From Pachypanchax playfairii (lineage: Eukaryota > Chordata > Actinopteri > Cyprinodontiformes > Aplocheilidae): a stretch of DNA of 64,000 nucleotides. The position numbers and the translations under genes are program-made. Location: positions 1,895,065 to 1,959,064 of the forward strand of contig SSNP01000007.1 of the NCBI GenBank assembly GCA_006937955.1. The letters run 5' to 3'. Position 1 is the first letter of the stretch. Every line of letters starts with the position of its first letter. This document shows positions 12,516-24,624 of this stretch, piece by piece. Under the pieces are notes generated by a model that was given only the letters and a program-made list of their open reading frames with translations, did no database searches and had not been told where the DNA came from.

Positions 12516-12577
12516 GGGCGGGGTTATCCTGAAGGGCAGCCGCGTGTCGTCACGCGGCTGCCCTTTTAGACCCGCCC
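12516..12577. repeat. Perfect 15-bp GC-rich hairpin inside a second inverted pair
   Basis: AAGGGCAGCCGCGTG (12,532-12,546) and CACGCGGCTGCCCTT (12,551-12,565) are perfect reverse complements around the loop TCGT. Outside them GGGCGGG (12,516-12,522) pairs with CCCGCCC (12,571-12,577). The surrounding 12,060-12,600 is the most CpG-rich noncoding stretch in this part of the window and also has GGGGGCGTGTCC near 12,072. It could be the centre of a fold-back element or a GC-box regulatory site. No exon was found beside it. Confidence 0.85.
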
Positions 12578-12689
12578 ATAAAATCCTGAAACAGAAAACT
12601 CTTGAAACGCAATTTGAAGGCTAGCTCCACAATTCAGTTTTTAGTTGTTGGGAGGTTTTTCACATGTTTAGAACAGTACATTTATTATG

Positions 12690-12905
12690 TTTATAATGTG
12701 GTTAGAAGAAAATAGCAGAATTCCCTTTACACGGTCTTTAAGAACATCCAAGATGGCCGACTTCAAAAGGGCTACCATGGTCACCACCCATCGTGAAAAG
12801 TTTGCCCCCTCACATATACTAAAGTGCCACAAACAGGACGTTAATATCACCAACCATTCCCATTTTATTAAGGTGTATCCATATAAATGGCCACCCTGTA
12901 GATAT
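12690..12905 (-). mobile_element. Mariner-type element end, fish repeat relic
   Basis: The right edge reads, on the minus strand, TACAGGGTGGCCATTTATAT, a TA plus CAGGGTGG terminus typical of mariner-like elements. The interior (ccaagatggccgacttcaaa, accatggtcaccacccatcg, aggtgtatccatataaatgg) matches a repeat I recall in several fish. No second end is visible. Overlapping open frames on both strands reflect the repeat, not a host gene. Confidence 0.5.
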
Positions 12906-12929
12906 GTGTCATGCAAGCAGGAGTGAGAC

Positions 12930-14321
12930 TGGAATAAAAAACTGAAGGGAAATCTGCTGCTGGAGAATCTGAAGCTATTGTTACTGTAGAGACTGCATCT
13001 GCATTACTGAACTGGCTGGTGTGGGAAGGGATTTTAGTTTTATATTTACCATCACAAAAGCAACTGAGTTCTCACTTCACATTCTCAAAGCAAAAGCAGA
13101 TTATTATCTATTTAAATAATATTTAACATAAATGTTGGTAAATTGTTTGTTGATTTAGTTGCATTTGAACAAGATTTTGGAATGTGGAAGAGTCAAAAAG
13201 CAAGACTGGAGAGCAAAAAGTAAAAACAAAAATAAATGAATAAATAAAATAGTTGGTCTTGGCCTCCATGTCACTGCTATGTTGAGCTCTAGCTCTGGAA
13301 AGTGACAGGCAGTAATGAAAATGGACTTTTCAGTTGCTACAAAAAACATTTCTCTGCATGTCTAAGGTTAATTCAAAGCTCAGAACCAAAACATTTCAGT
13401 CGACACTCTCCAAAACGGTTAGTCGGAAATCAAAAAGGTTTTTGGTTATCCATCAGTAATGTACAAACAGTCTGCTGCAGTTTCAACTTAAACTTAGCTT
13501 GACTTGATGTCAGTTCGAGACACTTTATCTGTCTCGAAAATAATTCCTCACACTGAGTTGTCTAGTTCTTCACTTTAAGTAGGACCAAGAAGATTTTGGG
13601 TAATTTTAGACCCTTTTACAGGCTCCCAGAAGCTTTAATAGTTGATGTTTGGATAAATAAAACAGCATAATTCTTCTTATTGCTGTTTACTCATACAAAA
13701 GTGCACTCTGAGTTCTGCATGCACTTACCTACACACATAAACCGGGCTGAATAATAGGTAATAATTCAATGCTAGAAGAACATCTTTGGCCTTGTACACA
13801 ACACACAAGTTTTTTCTGTATTTCTTCTGTGATTTTAACAATTATATTTTTCATCCTTTATAATCCTACAAAGCTCGACACATGGATTTAAAGTCAGGAA
13901 ACTACTTGTTTTTTTCAAACTGAACTTTAATCAAATAATAATAATGATGTAATAGTCCAATAAATATATTTTTTGTTCATAGTCAATAGTAAAATAATAT
14001 AAAAATCGGCACATGTAGTGGGGAGCTCATACACCAGAGGGCAGAGGGAGTAAAAAAGCAGATTTTTTGGGAGAATGTACTAATCGTGTTACAGATGTAG
14101 AGCTCTTAGAAACCTAAAGATATGAATATAACACATGAAATAATTGGTGCTACAGGGTTAAAATAAAAATGAAAAAGATCACTAGCCTTTGAGGGGATAA
14201 TATTTATGTAAATTCATGCACCTACTTCCTACTTAACATAATAACTGCACTGTTGAGCCTTTAATGAATCTGTAATGAGATGAACTCTTTTAACAAACCG
14301 TTTCTGCTTTACATTTACTCA
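12930..14321. other. Nothing recognised
   Basis: AT-rich DNA without supported genes or repeats. Confidence 0.45.
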
Positions 14322-14380
14322 CCAGTCAAAAGTTTGGACACACTGTCTCATTCAGTTGAGTGAGTCAAAACGTTTGACTG
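14322..14380. mobile_element. Collapsed Tc1/mariner element: two facing ends only
   Basis: CAGTCAAAAGTTTGGACACA at the left faces GTCAAAACGTTTGACTG at the right within about 60 bases. The phrase agtttggacacac is a familiar Tc1-like terminus in fish. The pair looks like the remnant of an element that lost its whole interior. Confidence 0.5.
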
Positions 14381-14384
14381 TCTC

Positions 14385-16515
14385 AGATCCTTTCTGATGA
14401 GGATCTCGACTCGCTGGACCGTTTGCTGAAGGACACTCAGCTTTTTGTCTCTGCTCTGCTCACCGTGCTGCCTAGCGTCTCCGCACCTTTTCAGCACTTC
14501 ATTCATCATCTTCATCTGATCAACAGATGCCTCTTATGTCTGTTCACCTGTGCAGCTTTCACCTCACAACTTGACAGTCTTCACAGTTATCCAGCAAAGT
14601 CTTTGATAAAAATCATGCAGATTGTTGGTGTTCTATTCAATGACAAACAGAAATTTTCATATTTTTCAGTCTAAAAAAAAGGATTTGGATCATTTGCTGT
14701 CTCGTCAGTAGACACAGATTACCTCCAAATACCAAGAAGAAACAATTTTGAATGTTTTTTTAAAAGACAGACTGAGTGACACACAAAGTGATAAAAATGT
14801 TACCACACAAATATTTATAATGTGTTTGAAACACAAAAGAAATCAGATTCACTTCCAACAGAGTTTCTTTAAATGATGCTGATGACACTCCCTCTGTGAC
14901 CTAATTGAAATAATTGGGTATAATGATGAAAACCGCAGGCCTGTTTTTACAGAGTTTCCCAGTTTGTGGCGTGTGAAATCAACCCATGAAGTCATGAGAT
15001 TTGCACACAGACCTGCGAAGTTGGAAAGTGTCAAGGTGCAAATTTGAAAAGATTTAAGACAATTTATGTAGCACTAAAAGCGCAAAGAGCAACGACTCCA
15101 TCTCTGAACTTTAAATAAATCGAATAATAGATTTTTTTTTCTATCTGAGTGAAACTGAACAATGATCAGGGGATTTGGTTCAGTGTAAGATGAGATCAAA
15201 AGTCTCTTTGTTGAAGCAGGTTGACTTTTAAGAAGGACAGCGATCAGAGAAACCCCCCAACCAATCAGGTACTTCATGTAGATCAGCAAGGCAGCACAAC
15301 CTGCTAGGAATTTATCAAAAAAGAGACAACTCCCAGACCATGAAAAAATAAAATCACTCTGATGTGTTTAAGATTGATCTATGTGTTGTAAATGTCCAAC
15401 AGCATGTGTCGAGAAAATCAATGAGCGTCCCCACCGTGGAACAGCAATGATAACACCATGCTGTGGGAAGGTTTTTTCTTGTTGTTGTTTTGGGGTTTTT
15501 TGTGATAAGAGCTGAGAAATGTGTCTGGAAAACAAAATATTGTTATTAGGGTAAAATGTTAAACATACATGTGAAACCTCAGGAGCAGTTCATGAATGTT
15601 CTGTCCTGGATTACATATTCAGAGTCTTTAAGACTTGAAATCCAGTACCTCTGCACCAATACACCTCATTCAACCAACATGATTCAAACCTGGATTATTC
15701 CTAGATAATTGAGGTTAGTTTTAATCCTGTGTGTCCAAGTACAAAGTAAAAAGTCTAAACAATCAAAGCACTATCTAAAAAATAAAGGCTTTTATTTCCA
15801 ACACCTGGTGGCATCACAACCCTGTCACTTCCACTAACCACCACAGGGGGCAGAAACGAGTATTATTCGTCACATAGACCAGCAGCGTTTAGGAGACTCA
15901 ATGTCCAGCTTTTCAACTCCAAGTGAAAAAAAAGTGTCTCTTATTTATTTCAGGCAACGATACTGCTCACTTTGAAGTGGCTTCTTCTTCTCTCTTCTTC
16001 TGAGTGAGTCTTGAGCAGCAGACCAGGAGCTGAAACTGGCTTATACTCACTCTAGTGGTGGAAAAACGTACAACAAGTTTGCTGCTCCGTCAAAAAATTA
16101 AAAGAAAATCAATAAAATAAAAATAAATCACATATGGAATTATGGTAAACAGCATGTTGTTTATCTCTCTAATTATGGAAATACTTTATTTTAAAAAATA
16201 TAATATTGAAAATTCTACATATTATAACTTTAAAAACTATAATTTTTCCAATTCAAACTTCTGCGTAATAGTCAACAATGTTGAAACAATCATCTGCAAA
16301 CATATTTCTGTTGTTCATAATCTAATGGGTTCATTTCTTCTTCGAGTTGCCAAAGCTGCAAAAGTAACATATTCTGTCTCTGGTTGTCTCAGTATTTTCT
16401 TCACAACAAACATTTCATATGTTGGTGAAAACTCAGGACAGGTTTAGAGGATTTAGCTCTCAGATTTAGATTCTCACTATATGTTGGAGGAGAGCTGGCT
16501 GGGCTGAGTTTGAAA
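14385..16515. other. Nothing recognised
   Basis: No supported gene. Short A- and T-rich runs only. Confidence 0.4.
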
Positions 16516-16519
16516 GAGT

Positions 16520-17270
16520 GTGTAGAAATATGTTGACATAAATCCCAGAGATCGACACTAACAACTCATGTGGAACAAAATGCTGGTGAAGGTTCTCAGT
16601 CATCCAGGTCACTCAACTCACTGACCGTCTCCGTCTAAAGTGTGAACATTGCTGTCACTAAAACAGTGTCCTTTGTCCTTTAGATGTAGGTGGACTGCAG
16701 AGTCTTGACCTGAGCGATGCGTTTGGGTAGCAGGTGTTTGGTCCTATACAAACACTCCACGTTGTACATGTACGATGTCTGCTTCTGTTTGGGTGTTTAT
16801 TCTTTGGACATACCAGTTAATTTCAGAGGGTGTTGATGAGTTTAAAGTTCAATAGGATGTTGTGTTTAAAGACGATTCTTCAGAGTTTTTCAGACACTTC
16901 TGTCACAACATGTCTTGCCTTTTATCTTCTTCAATTGAACCCTTCAAGTCTTTTCCAGATTTCTTTGTTGACTTAACGAAGACCCAGTTTGTGTCTCTGC
17001 ATGTTTGGAGAACTTTCTGTTCCTTTTCTTTGTCTTCTGTCTTGGTTGGAACTTTCTCAACTTGATGGTTTGAGGTTCTGATGATGGACACTTTGTGCTT
17101 CAGTAATGGTGAGTTTAAATGCAAATATTGATTTTTGTTGTCTGTGTTTATCATATACGTGTGTGCAGAGACCACCATCTTGATCAGCACAATCCAAGAA
17201 GGGCATTTTGGTATTCATCACATCTTCCCTGATAGACTTCATGTGCTCGTCCACTGATCTGATGTGTTTG
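16520..17270 (-). pseudogene. Penelope-like retroelement relic: RT C-terminus and GIY-YIG region
   Basis: On the minus strand, frames in order encode IREDVMNTKMPFLDC with CTHVY (about 17,240-17,150), then KVPTKTEDKEKEQK and TNWVFVKSTKKS (about 17,040-16,960), then SGQDSAVHLHLKDKGHC and SNVH (about 16,720-16,630). This is the order seen in fish Penelope-like elements: the end of the reverse transcriptase (FLD..V.R), a linker, then the GIY-YIG endonuclease with its conserved histidine-rich block. Frameshifts separate the three pieces. The upstream RT palm motifs are missing, so it is a 5'-truncated dead copy. Confidence 0.75.
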
Positions 17271-17668
17271 ATGAAAGCTACAACTGCATTAGCATAATTT
17301 ATAACCCTGCTGAACAAGTTGTATTTAATTTATAATAAAATGGATTTCACATTTAGAACATTTTTAAGTAACTTTGTGAGATTAAACTCAGTATTTTACA
17401 CGACTTGCTGTCTCTCTGTCTTTACTGAATTATTCGTAATGAAAAACATCACATTGACCATCAGAATTCTCCAACAGCAAAACAAAGAGGACTTTAAAAA
17501 GGAAACACATGAGAAACAAATAAAAAAAGAACTGAAAATAAAGTTGAATAATGAACAGACAAGGACAAAGAAAGACTTAAAAAACAAAAATTTCCTCTCT
17601 TAAATGTCCAACTTGAGCACAATTCTTAGTTCCTATGCAGCAGTTATGTTACTGTGACGTATAAGCAG

Positions 17669-18123
17669 TGTGCGATTTGTCGGGGGGGGGGGTAATCCCC
17701 CTCTGCTTATGATGTCCCCCCCTCTGGTCCTTTATTTTTTATCCCTGAGGGGGATAAATTATTTTTGTTCCTCTTTCTCGCCCGACCACTTGCCAACCCT
17801 CTCGATTTAACCGGGAGAATCCCAAATTTTAATGCTCTCCCGGGACCATCCTTATCCTGAATTTCTCCCGATTTCCACCTGGATAATAATATTGCTAAAC
17901 CATCCGTCACTGGATGTTGTTTCTGCCCGGACAATGATAACGGTTACACCTCAAAGTCACCTCCATCTGTTGCACAGGTACTTCTATTTAATTAGTTAAC
18001 TTATGTTATTACTGTGGGCTGTTTGTCAAATAAATAAGCACAGTGTGTTTAATGTATGTATGTATGTTTTGGACCGTTTGAAAGTGAAAAAAATACCCCC
18101 CCCTTTTTTTAACAAATCGCACA
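17669..18123. mobile_element. Non-autonomous DNA element with 12-bp inverted ends and G/C runs
   Basis: TGTGCGATTTGT (17,669-17,680) and its exact reverse complement ACAAATCGCACA (18,112-18,123) bound a 455-bp unit. A run of G follows the left end and a run of C precedes the right end, extending the inverted symmetry. The outer bases CAGTG and CAAGTG resemble hAT termini, but no 8-bp target duplication could be matched. The interior minus-strand open frame is low-complexity and unconvincing. Confidence 0.6.
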
Positions 18124-21100
18124 AGTGCAGAAACAAGAGCAACCAACTACAAACAGCTGAAACCAAGTAGTACTAAACGATCAAATCAGCTAAGGAAAAT
18201 TTAAAAAAAAATATCCCAAATAATCACGAGTGGGGTCAGGGGTGAATTAACTGCACAAACAGCATCTCTGCTCTAAATCATCTTGTGTTTATTTGGCTCA
18301 GCCTTGCACTCCATTTCTTTCCGCTTGTAAAACAACAAAGCAGATTTTGTTCTCCAGAGAACGTCTCTGTTCAGAGAGGAGCTGGAGGACTTTTCTCTAA
18401 ACCTATGCAGTTAATAGGTCCCTACAAGCTTTTATAAAAATGCCTTTTTATTACAGCTTTCCTGAATATAGTAAATTATTTCTGCTGCCCTTTGATTTGA
18501 TGTGTCAAGAATTTACCATAAAACTTAGTTGATGGTGTATGAGTCATACTGCAGGCAGCAGCTTCACTTACATGCTGTACTACATCAGTCTGCCATCTAA
18601 CAAGATTGGTTTTTATTAAGCACATGACACAGACTGTCTCTTGACTGCATCATAAGAAAGTGCACATATGTAGTGAACTGTAAAAGTAAATGTTTTTGAA
18701 TGCATCAGATATGAGCTGGAGCCTTTTGTAACAAAGAGATCTTTAAAACAATATGGTGTTGGGAGAAAAATTAGCCAGCAGTCAAAAGATGGACGTGTCC
18801 TTGATTAAAGGTCGTACAGGAGAGGAAGTCATCCAACACCTTCCATGTCTGAGTTTGAAACAAAGATCATGTCACGTGACGAAAGGCAGAGTTACAGCTC
18901 TTTTAGTTACAGCATAAAAACGTCAGTATGGGCCTCTCATGTGACGTTACATCATCATGTATAATCTGTTAGCACCAAGAGTTGCATTTAAACATGGGAA
19001 AATAAAATAAGTTCATACATGATAATGATATAAAATGATTGAGCCATTTTGCTTTATATTTGTTTTAAAGATGCTGGAAAACAAAGATTTGTGTTCACAA
19101 AAAACAATTGACACATTGAAAGAAGTAACTGACTGAAGAGTTAACTCAACATTACTAGTGGCAGCCATCTTGAATGAGTTTGACCTTAAAAGTGAATGAT
19201 TTGTAGATGTACACCCAGGGAACGTGCACCTTTTCGCAGCAGATGGTTTGATACTAAAGAATATGGTGTTGGATATTTGGACAGCACATATTTAGGAATC
19301 TTAAAACAAATTAGTTGTTCCTGGATGTTTGTTTTCTCACACTAAGGTGTTCACACTGGAGAGGATCTTTTCATAGCAAGGGAGAGTTGTAAACATGTAA
19401 CAGTGGTCAAATCAGGACCATGATGCAAGATGTTTGGGTGGAATAACAGAAATCTGCTGCCGGTTGGAAGGTTTCATCAAACAAACACTTTTTTTGCTTT
19501 TAATCATCCTCCTTTTACCGGGTCACATTTCAGCTGGAAGTGCTCATCATCAACTTTGCAGCATTTCTTAAATGGTTTCTAACAATGTTCTAATCACACA
19601 TGTAGAGAGAAGAAGACTGGCAATCTGGGTTAGAATCTGCATTAGACAGACTGACATGTAAGGGACAATTTAACAGAGAAAACAGCACACTTGACTTGAA
19701 GTCAACTATAAGATAAAGATCAGAAACCAACAAGTGTGGTTTTTTTTTTGTTAACATCACATGAAAGCCAGAAATATCTTCTCTAAAGGAAAAAGATTGA
19801 AGAACCAGCTGAAATATGAAATATTTTGTAGTAAAAATGTCCATATAAATCCTTTACAATTACACACTCACAAACTTAGGAAATAGGTAATGAAGAAAGT
19901 AGGTAATTACATCATTTAATAGTTTAGAGAATTTTAGAACAGTCAGTATCAACTTTCCTTACTGAATAATGTTTATGTGAATCATTTTTTTATGAATCTG
20001 TGCACTGCCCTCAAATTTGCATTCAGCATTTATTTCAGCAGAAATGTAATAATAGTTCTTAATCTGCACTAGAAATGCTACAGTTAGTGTCTGATTCTCT
20101 TTTGCACTTGCAAATAAACAGAGACCTTAGTCTGTTATTGCCTTTATCAGCTTCTTCCTGTTCAGGGTTGCAGCCGCTATCTCCAGCGAATATACAGTAG
20201 ACTTCAATGTGAAAAAAATACAAGTGTAACAAGAACATGGTAGTGTAAAAGTTTAGAGAATAGTATACATACAAAATGCTATACAATTTCAGAAATTGGA
20301 GACAGCAGTAATCTACTTTTGTTTTAACTTGACTTGGATTAGCCATTAATAAAAATTCAATTTAATTTCTGCAAACTGTGTACAACAGGTAAGATATTAT
20401 TTTTACCACAGAAATCGACATCAAATGATCTGAGCTATTGTTTTAACTGTATTGAAATGCAGTAAATAATCCACTGTGAGGCATTTATGGTGCAAAACAT
20501 ATTTAAGCTGGTCCTTGTATCCTGTAGCTTGAGATTCAGTATTTAAATGTATGTTAATTCAGGCTTTTCTTTGCAGTTGTTACTTTACATATAATGTTTG
20601 TGTTAAAAAAAAATAAAAAAACAATGTCAGAAACATTCCTACAGTCTAAGCTGGGAATGGTATTGTTATACATCATGCATGACATATAAGGACAGGGTTA
20701 GCTGACATTTAGTCTATCATCATTCAGAATACATCTCACCTCAGGGAATGGCCATATTTATGAGTATTTATATAAACACACACTACACACATGCACTGCA
20801 TCAAAGCCAAGGCGTGTATTTCTTCAGGGAAGACTGTTACTGACAAAGACTCTGTTCACACCACAGACAAATCACCTAATACCTCAGTAACATCATTAAA
20901 CTTTAGCTTAGCTTCTCGCATCATTAACTGAACCGTGTGAAGTCAACATGTCATTTAATCTTAAAACATATGCATTTTGTAGACAACACTGCAGATGGAC
21001 CGTGATGGATTCTGACATACATTATAAGTAAAATATTTTGGAACCTAATTGACTGCCACATTTTCAAAGTAAAAGCTAATGAGATTATTTAATTTCTAAA

Positions 21101-21950
21101 GTTATTTTAGCAAACTACAGTGTAAACACACACAGTTGTCAGACTGACTGATAGAGAAAACAGCTGTTCAGTCAGGCCAACTGTGTTGTTGTAATCACGC
21201 TTTTATTTTTACACTGCTCGTCTGTGTCACTTTGGCAAGTAGAAACCAAGTGACAGGAATGATGTAAACTTGTCACAGCAAAGCGTTTGAGGCCACCCTT
21301 AAATATATGAAGCTAACGTGTATCAGATGTAGTTTTTAAGAACTCTGCCTCTTTAACAGGATTAGTACTTTCATCAGCTACCTCCAGTATTAAATGCTGT
21401 ACTCTTCTCTTCTGTGGATAATTTAAGTACTACAGATGGCACATGATTACATAATATTGAGTATAATATAAAATCTAATGATATGCAGTAAACAGTTCAA
21501 TAAAAACATATTAATTGATGAATCTTTAATGTATGAATTTCAAAGGGTTAAATAGTTTTATATTATTTAAATGAATGGGACTGAACATGTTTTTTGTTGG
21601 TTGAAGGTGTCTGTAAGCTAATATTTGCAATATAAACAGGAAACTACTTTGATTTTTCAGGTAGTGTTAATGTCAGTGTAAATTTGATGACTGTATAATT
21701 TTAACATGTCACTATGGAACATTCAGTTATGTGCTACTTCTGACAAATGTCTGTATCGCACAAGTCTTCAGACATCAGGAGTGTGACAAGCTGTTAAATG
21801 TCACTGGTGCTGATGGATGTGTGTGTGCAGGGGATTTCTTCTATACAGGTAAAAATATAAGCTATATAAATACTAATAATTTGGATTCAGTGAAGGCTGA
21901 AGGGAATAGGACTAAAGCTTCAAATGACAGCTGAAGCCATGAAATCATTC
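18124..21950. other. AT-rich stretch without supported genes
   Basis: Nothing beyond a possible short fragment near 20,137-20,195 (ttcttcctgttcagggttgc) of the interspersed repeat also seen at 23,742. An acceptor-like site at about 18,355 has only a short open frame behind it. Confidence 0.4.
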
Positions 21951-21954
21951 TCTT

Positions 21955-22290
21955 TTTTTGTTATTTAAATTTTTATTGAGTTTTCAAAATTTTAAACAAA
22001 AACAAATAACCCACCACTCTTACAGCACAGGCTAGCTCCCAACAACACACATCTACCGCTCAAGTTAATATCAAAACATACAATCCATCCTAGAATTGTT
22101 TCTTAACCTTCACAGCTTCTTTTTACCAGAAATTCATTCCAGATATCAAAATATGAGTCTTTTTTGTTCTGAATTTTAGCCTTCAATAACTGATTGGATG
22201 CAATCTCCTTCATAGTTGTTATCCAGTCTCTGTAAACAGGAGCATCCAGACTTTTCCTTTTCCTAGTATAACTCTAGCTGCTGATAGAAA
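21955..22290 (-). repeat. LINE 3' end, antisense (tentative)
   Basis: Starts with tttttattgagttttcaaaa, the antisense of a LINE-like A-rich tail. It continues with tccagtctctgtaaacagg and cagacttttccttttcctag, phrases resembling the 3' ends of L1-like elements in fish. No coding remnant is visible. Confidence 0.35.
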
Positions 22291-22294
22291 GCAG

Positions 22295-23735
22295 GAAATC
22301 ATTCTTAATGCAGAGACAACATGCATGTTAAATGTTCCACATTCACTAAATCACACAGTTCAAGTCGGGAAATAAATTGTCAGCAGAATTATTGCAGATG
22401 TCCTCTTTGCATTTTGCAGTTTAATGTTGGCAGAGGACACAGTGTGATCCCAGCTCTCTGCCAGCTGGATGGGCATTAACTCAACATTAAAAAAAAACAG
22501 ATACGTGCAGTTTCTCTCCGGCCAGTTTCTGAGAATGAAATTTAATTTGTATTTCATTATACATTTACTGCACAATTAAAATAATCTTAAACCACACAGA
22601 GAGAGACTTAAGCACTGACTAATGATGAGTATTCCCAACTCAACTGACCGTGTGATATGATACATGCGGTGGGACACGTTCCTACTTTAATCACAGATTC
22701 TTCACAAATTATCCACTGACTTTGATTCTGGTTCTGCAGGGGGAAAAAACATATTATGAATATCTTCAAGCTAACCAGTCGATTCCAGACTGACTTTATG
22801 AGCGTTTCATCTTTCAGAATTGAACAATAAGTTATTCAAGAAGTATAAATATAGATTAATGCATATGCAAACTGCAGATAGAGAGACGCGGATATATTTC
22901 CTTCACATGCAAATAAAAAATTTATAAATGTTCCTAAGTGAAGATTTTTAATGTTTCAGTGTAGGCTATGTGACAGATGATGAAAAGTTTGGAGAAACAA
23001 GCTGCTGCATGTGCTTCTTTCTCAAACATGAGTCAAACATCCCAGAAACAGAAATAACATGATGCAGTTTTTACCTTTTTGTTTTTATATCAGGATTTAT
23101 CTATAATTCTACAAATTTGGACTTTCCCAAAATGTAGCTCTTTAGATTTGTCCTAACTCGGCTGCCAAAGACATTTTCTCGTATAGTGACGAGGTAAATT
23201 ATTTAGAAGAAGAGTAAAACAAAAACAACTATTGTTTTGAGAATCATGCAAGTTACGTTTCAGATCATCTTCCTGTTTTTTGCATGTTTTGCACCCCTGA
23301 ATGGAAGTTTCAGGCTTTTTCATTGGTTTTTTTAAGCAGAAATTTCACACTTCTTTTGCAAATAAGGTTTATTGTTTGAAATAAAAAGAAATGTGTTTGT
23401 GAAAAAGATAGAAGAAGTGAAAACTTGTGTGAGACTAATACCTGGATCAGGTCCTGCTTCTCAGTTCTTTGTCTGTGTCAAAACTCTGGAGTTTAAAACT
23501 TCATTTTTGAATCCAAAATTACGAGTTTCAAGTCTGCATGTTGTGATTTGCCAGAATCGGGTTTACAGAAGGGAAAGATTTTTCCCTGAAAGCGCTGCTG
23601 TCTCCACCAGTTGTTAGTCACAGCCAGTGCTGCAGCTTTAATCTCTGTCTGTACAACAAGCGGGCCAAGCAGTGACTCACTTCCTAACAAAGCTCCACCA
23701 TTTTTCATTCTTACCAACAAACTATTTGACTTGTT
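22295..23735. other. Nothing recognised
   Basis: No supported gene or repeat. Confidence 0.4.
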
Positions 23736-23741
23736 GTTCTT

Positions 23742-24073
23742 TCATCCATCTGTCCATTTTCTACTGCTGGTTGATCCCGTGCAGGATCAAGGAGAGCTGG
23801 AGTGTCCATGTCATTGGGTGAGACGCAGGGTTTCACCTGGACAGGCGCTTGTCCATCTCAGGTCCACGTAGAGACACTCTCGCACAGGGCCAGCTGAGAG
23901 TTGCCAAATATTCTAATATGCTTTATTTTGAACAGTAGTCTGAAAAGAAAATCTCTGTGCATGTTACTCTGGAGAACACGAGAACTACATGGAGAAAAGG
24001 TCGATAGCAGAAATCAAACTCAGGATTTTCTTGTTGCAAAGCAGATGTGCAGACAAACTGCACCACCATGCAC
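23742..24073 (+). repeat. Common fish interspersed repeat (CATCCATYTTCTACYGC type), near full length
   Basis: Landmarks in the family order are catccatctgtccattttct, a gcaggatcaaggagagctgg block, acctggacaggcgcttgtcc, gagaacacgagaactacatgg, and a terminal aaactgcaccaccatgcacc. The family is abundant in teleosts. This window holds at least four more copies or fragments, at 24,512, 30,459, 31,185 and 51,812. Confidence 0.6.
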
Positions 24074-24511
24074 CTTTTCTTTTACATAAAAAAACAACAT
24101 ATTAGTCCACATGTTCTTTTTTTTTACATGTGAGGGAACGTCTACAGAGATCTAACAGCATTGTGTTTATTGCATGGAGTTTATTTATTTATTTAACACT
24201 GCAGGTATTTCCCCTGTGTTCAGCCCCGTGCATAAAGATTTCTCCTACTAGAAAAGGTAAAATCAAGTGTCATGACAAGGTTAATGAGTGTTACTCAGTG
24301 GTGACAAATGATGTGTTGAAAGCTTTCCAATCTGCAGCACAGCAGTGCTCTGATTTTAAATCTGGATTCAGTCCAGATAAAATGCACGTAAATGGAAACT
24401 GCATTAGACATTAATAAAATGCTGCAGAGCAGAGTTCTACCTTCTTGCCTAGATTCAAGCTTTAATATTATATTCCAAAAACACATTTATGATTATTTCA
24501 TTTTCGTATTC

Positions 24512-24622
24512 CTTCCATCCATCTATTTTCTTTACCCATTTATTCCTGTTGAGGGTCACAGGAAGCTCCAGCGGTCTCTGGGAGAGAGTCGGCGATACAT
24601 CCTGGACCACGGCCTCCGTCTT
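24512..24622 (+). repeat. 5' fragment of the same interspersed repeat
   Basis: cttccatccatctattttct and cctgttgagggtcacaggaa give the first third of the family. The rest is absent. Confidence 0.55.
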
Positions 24623-24624
24623 CA

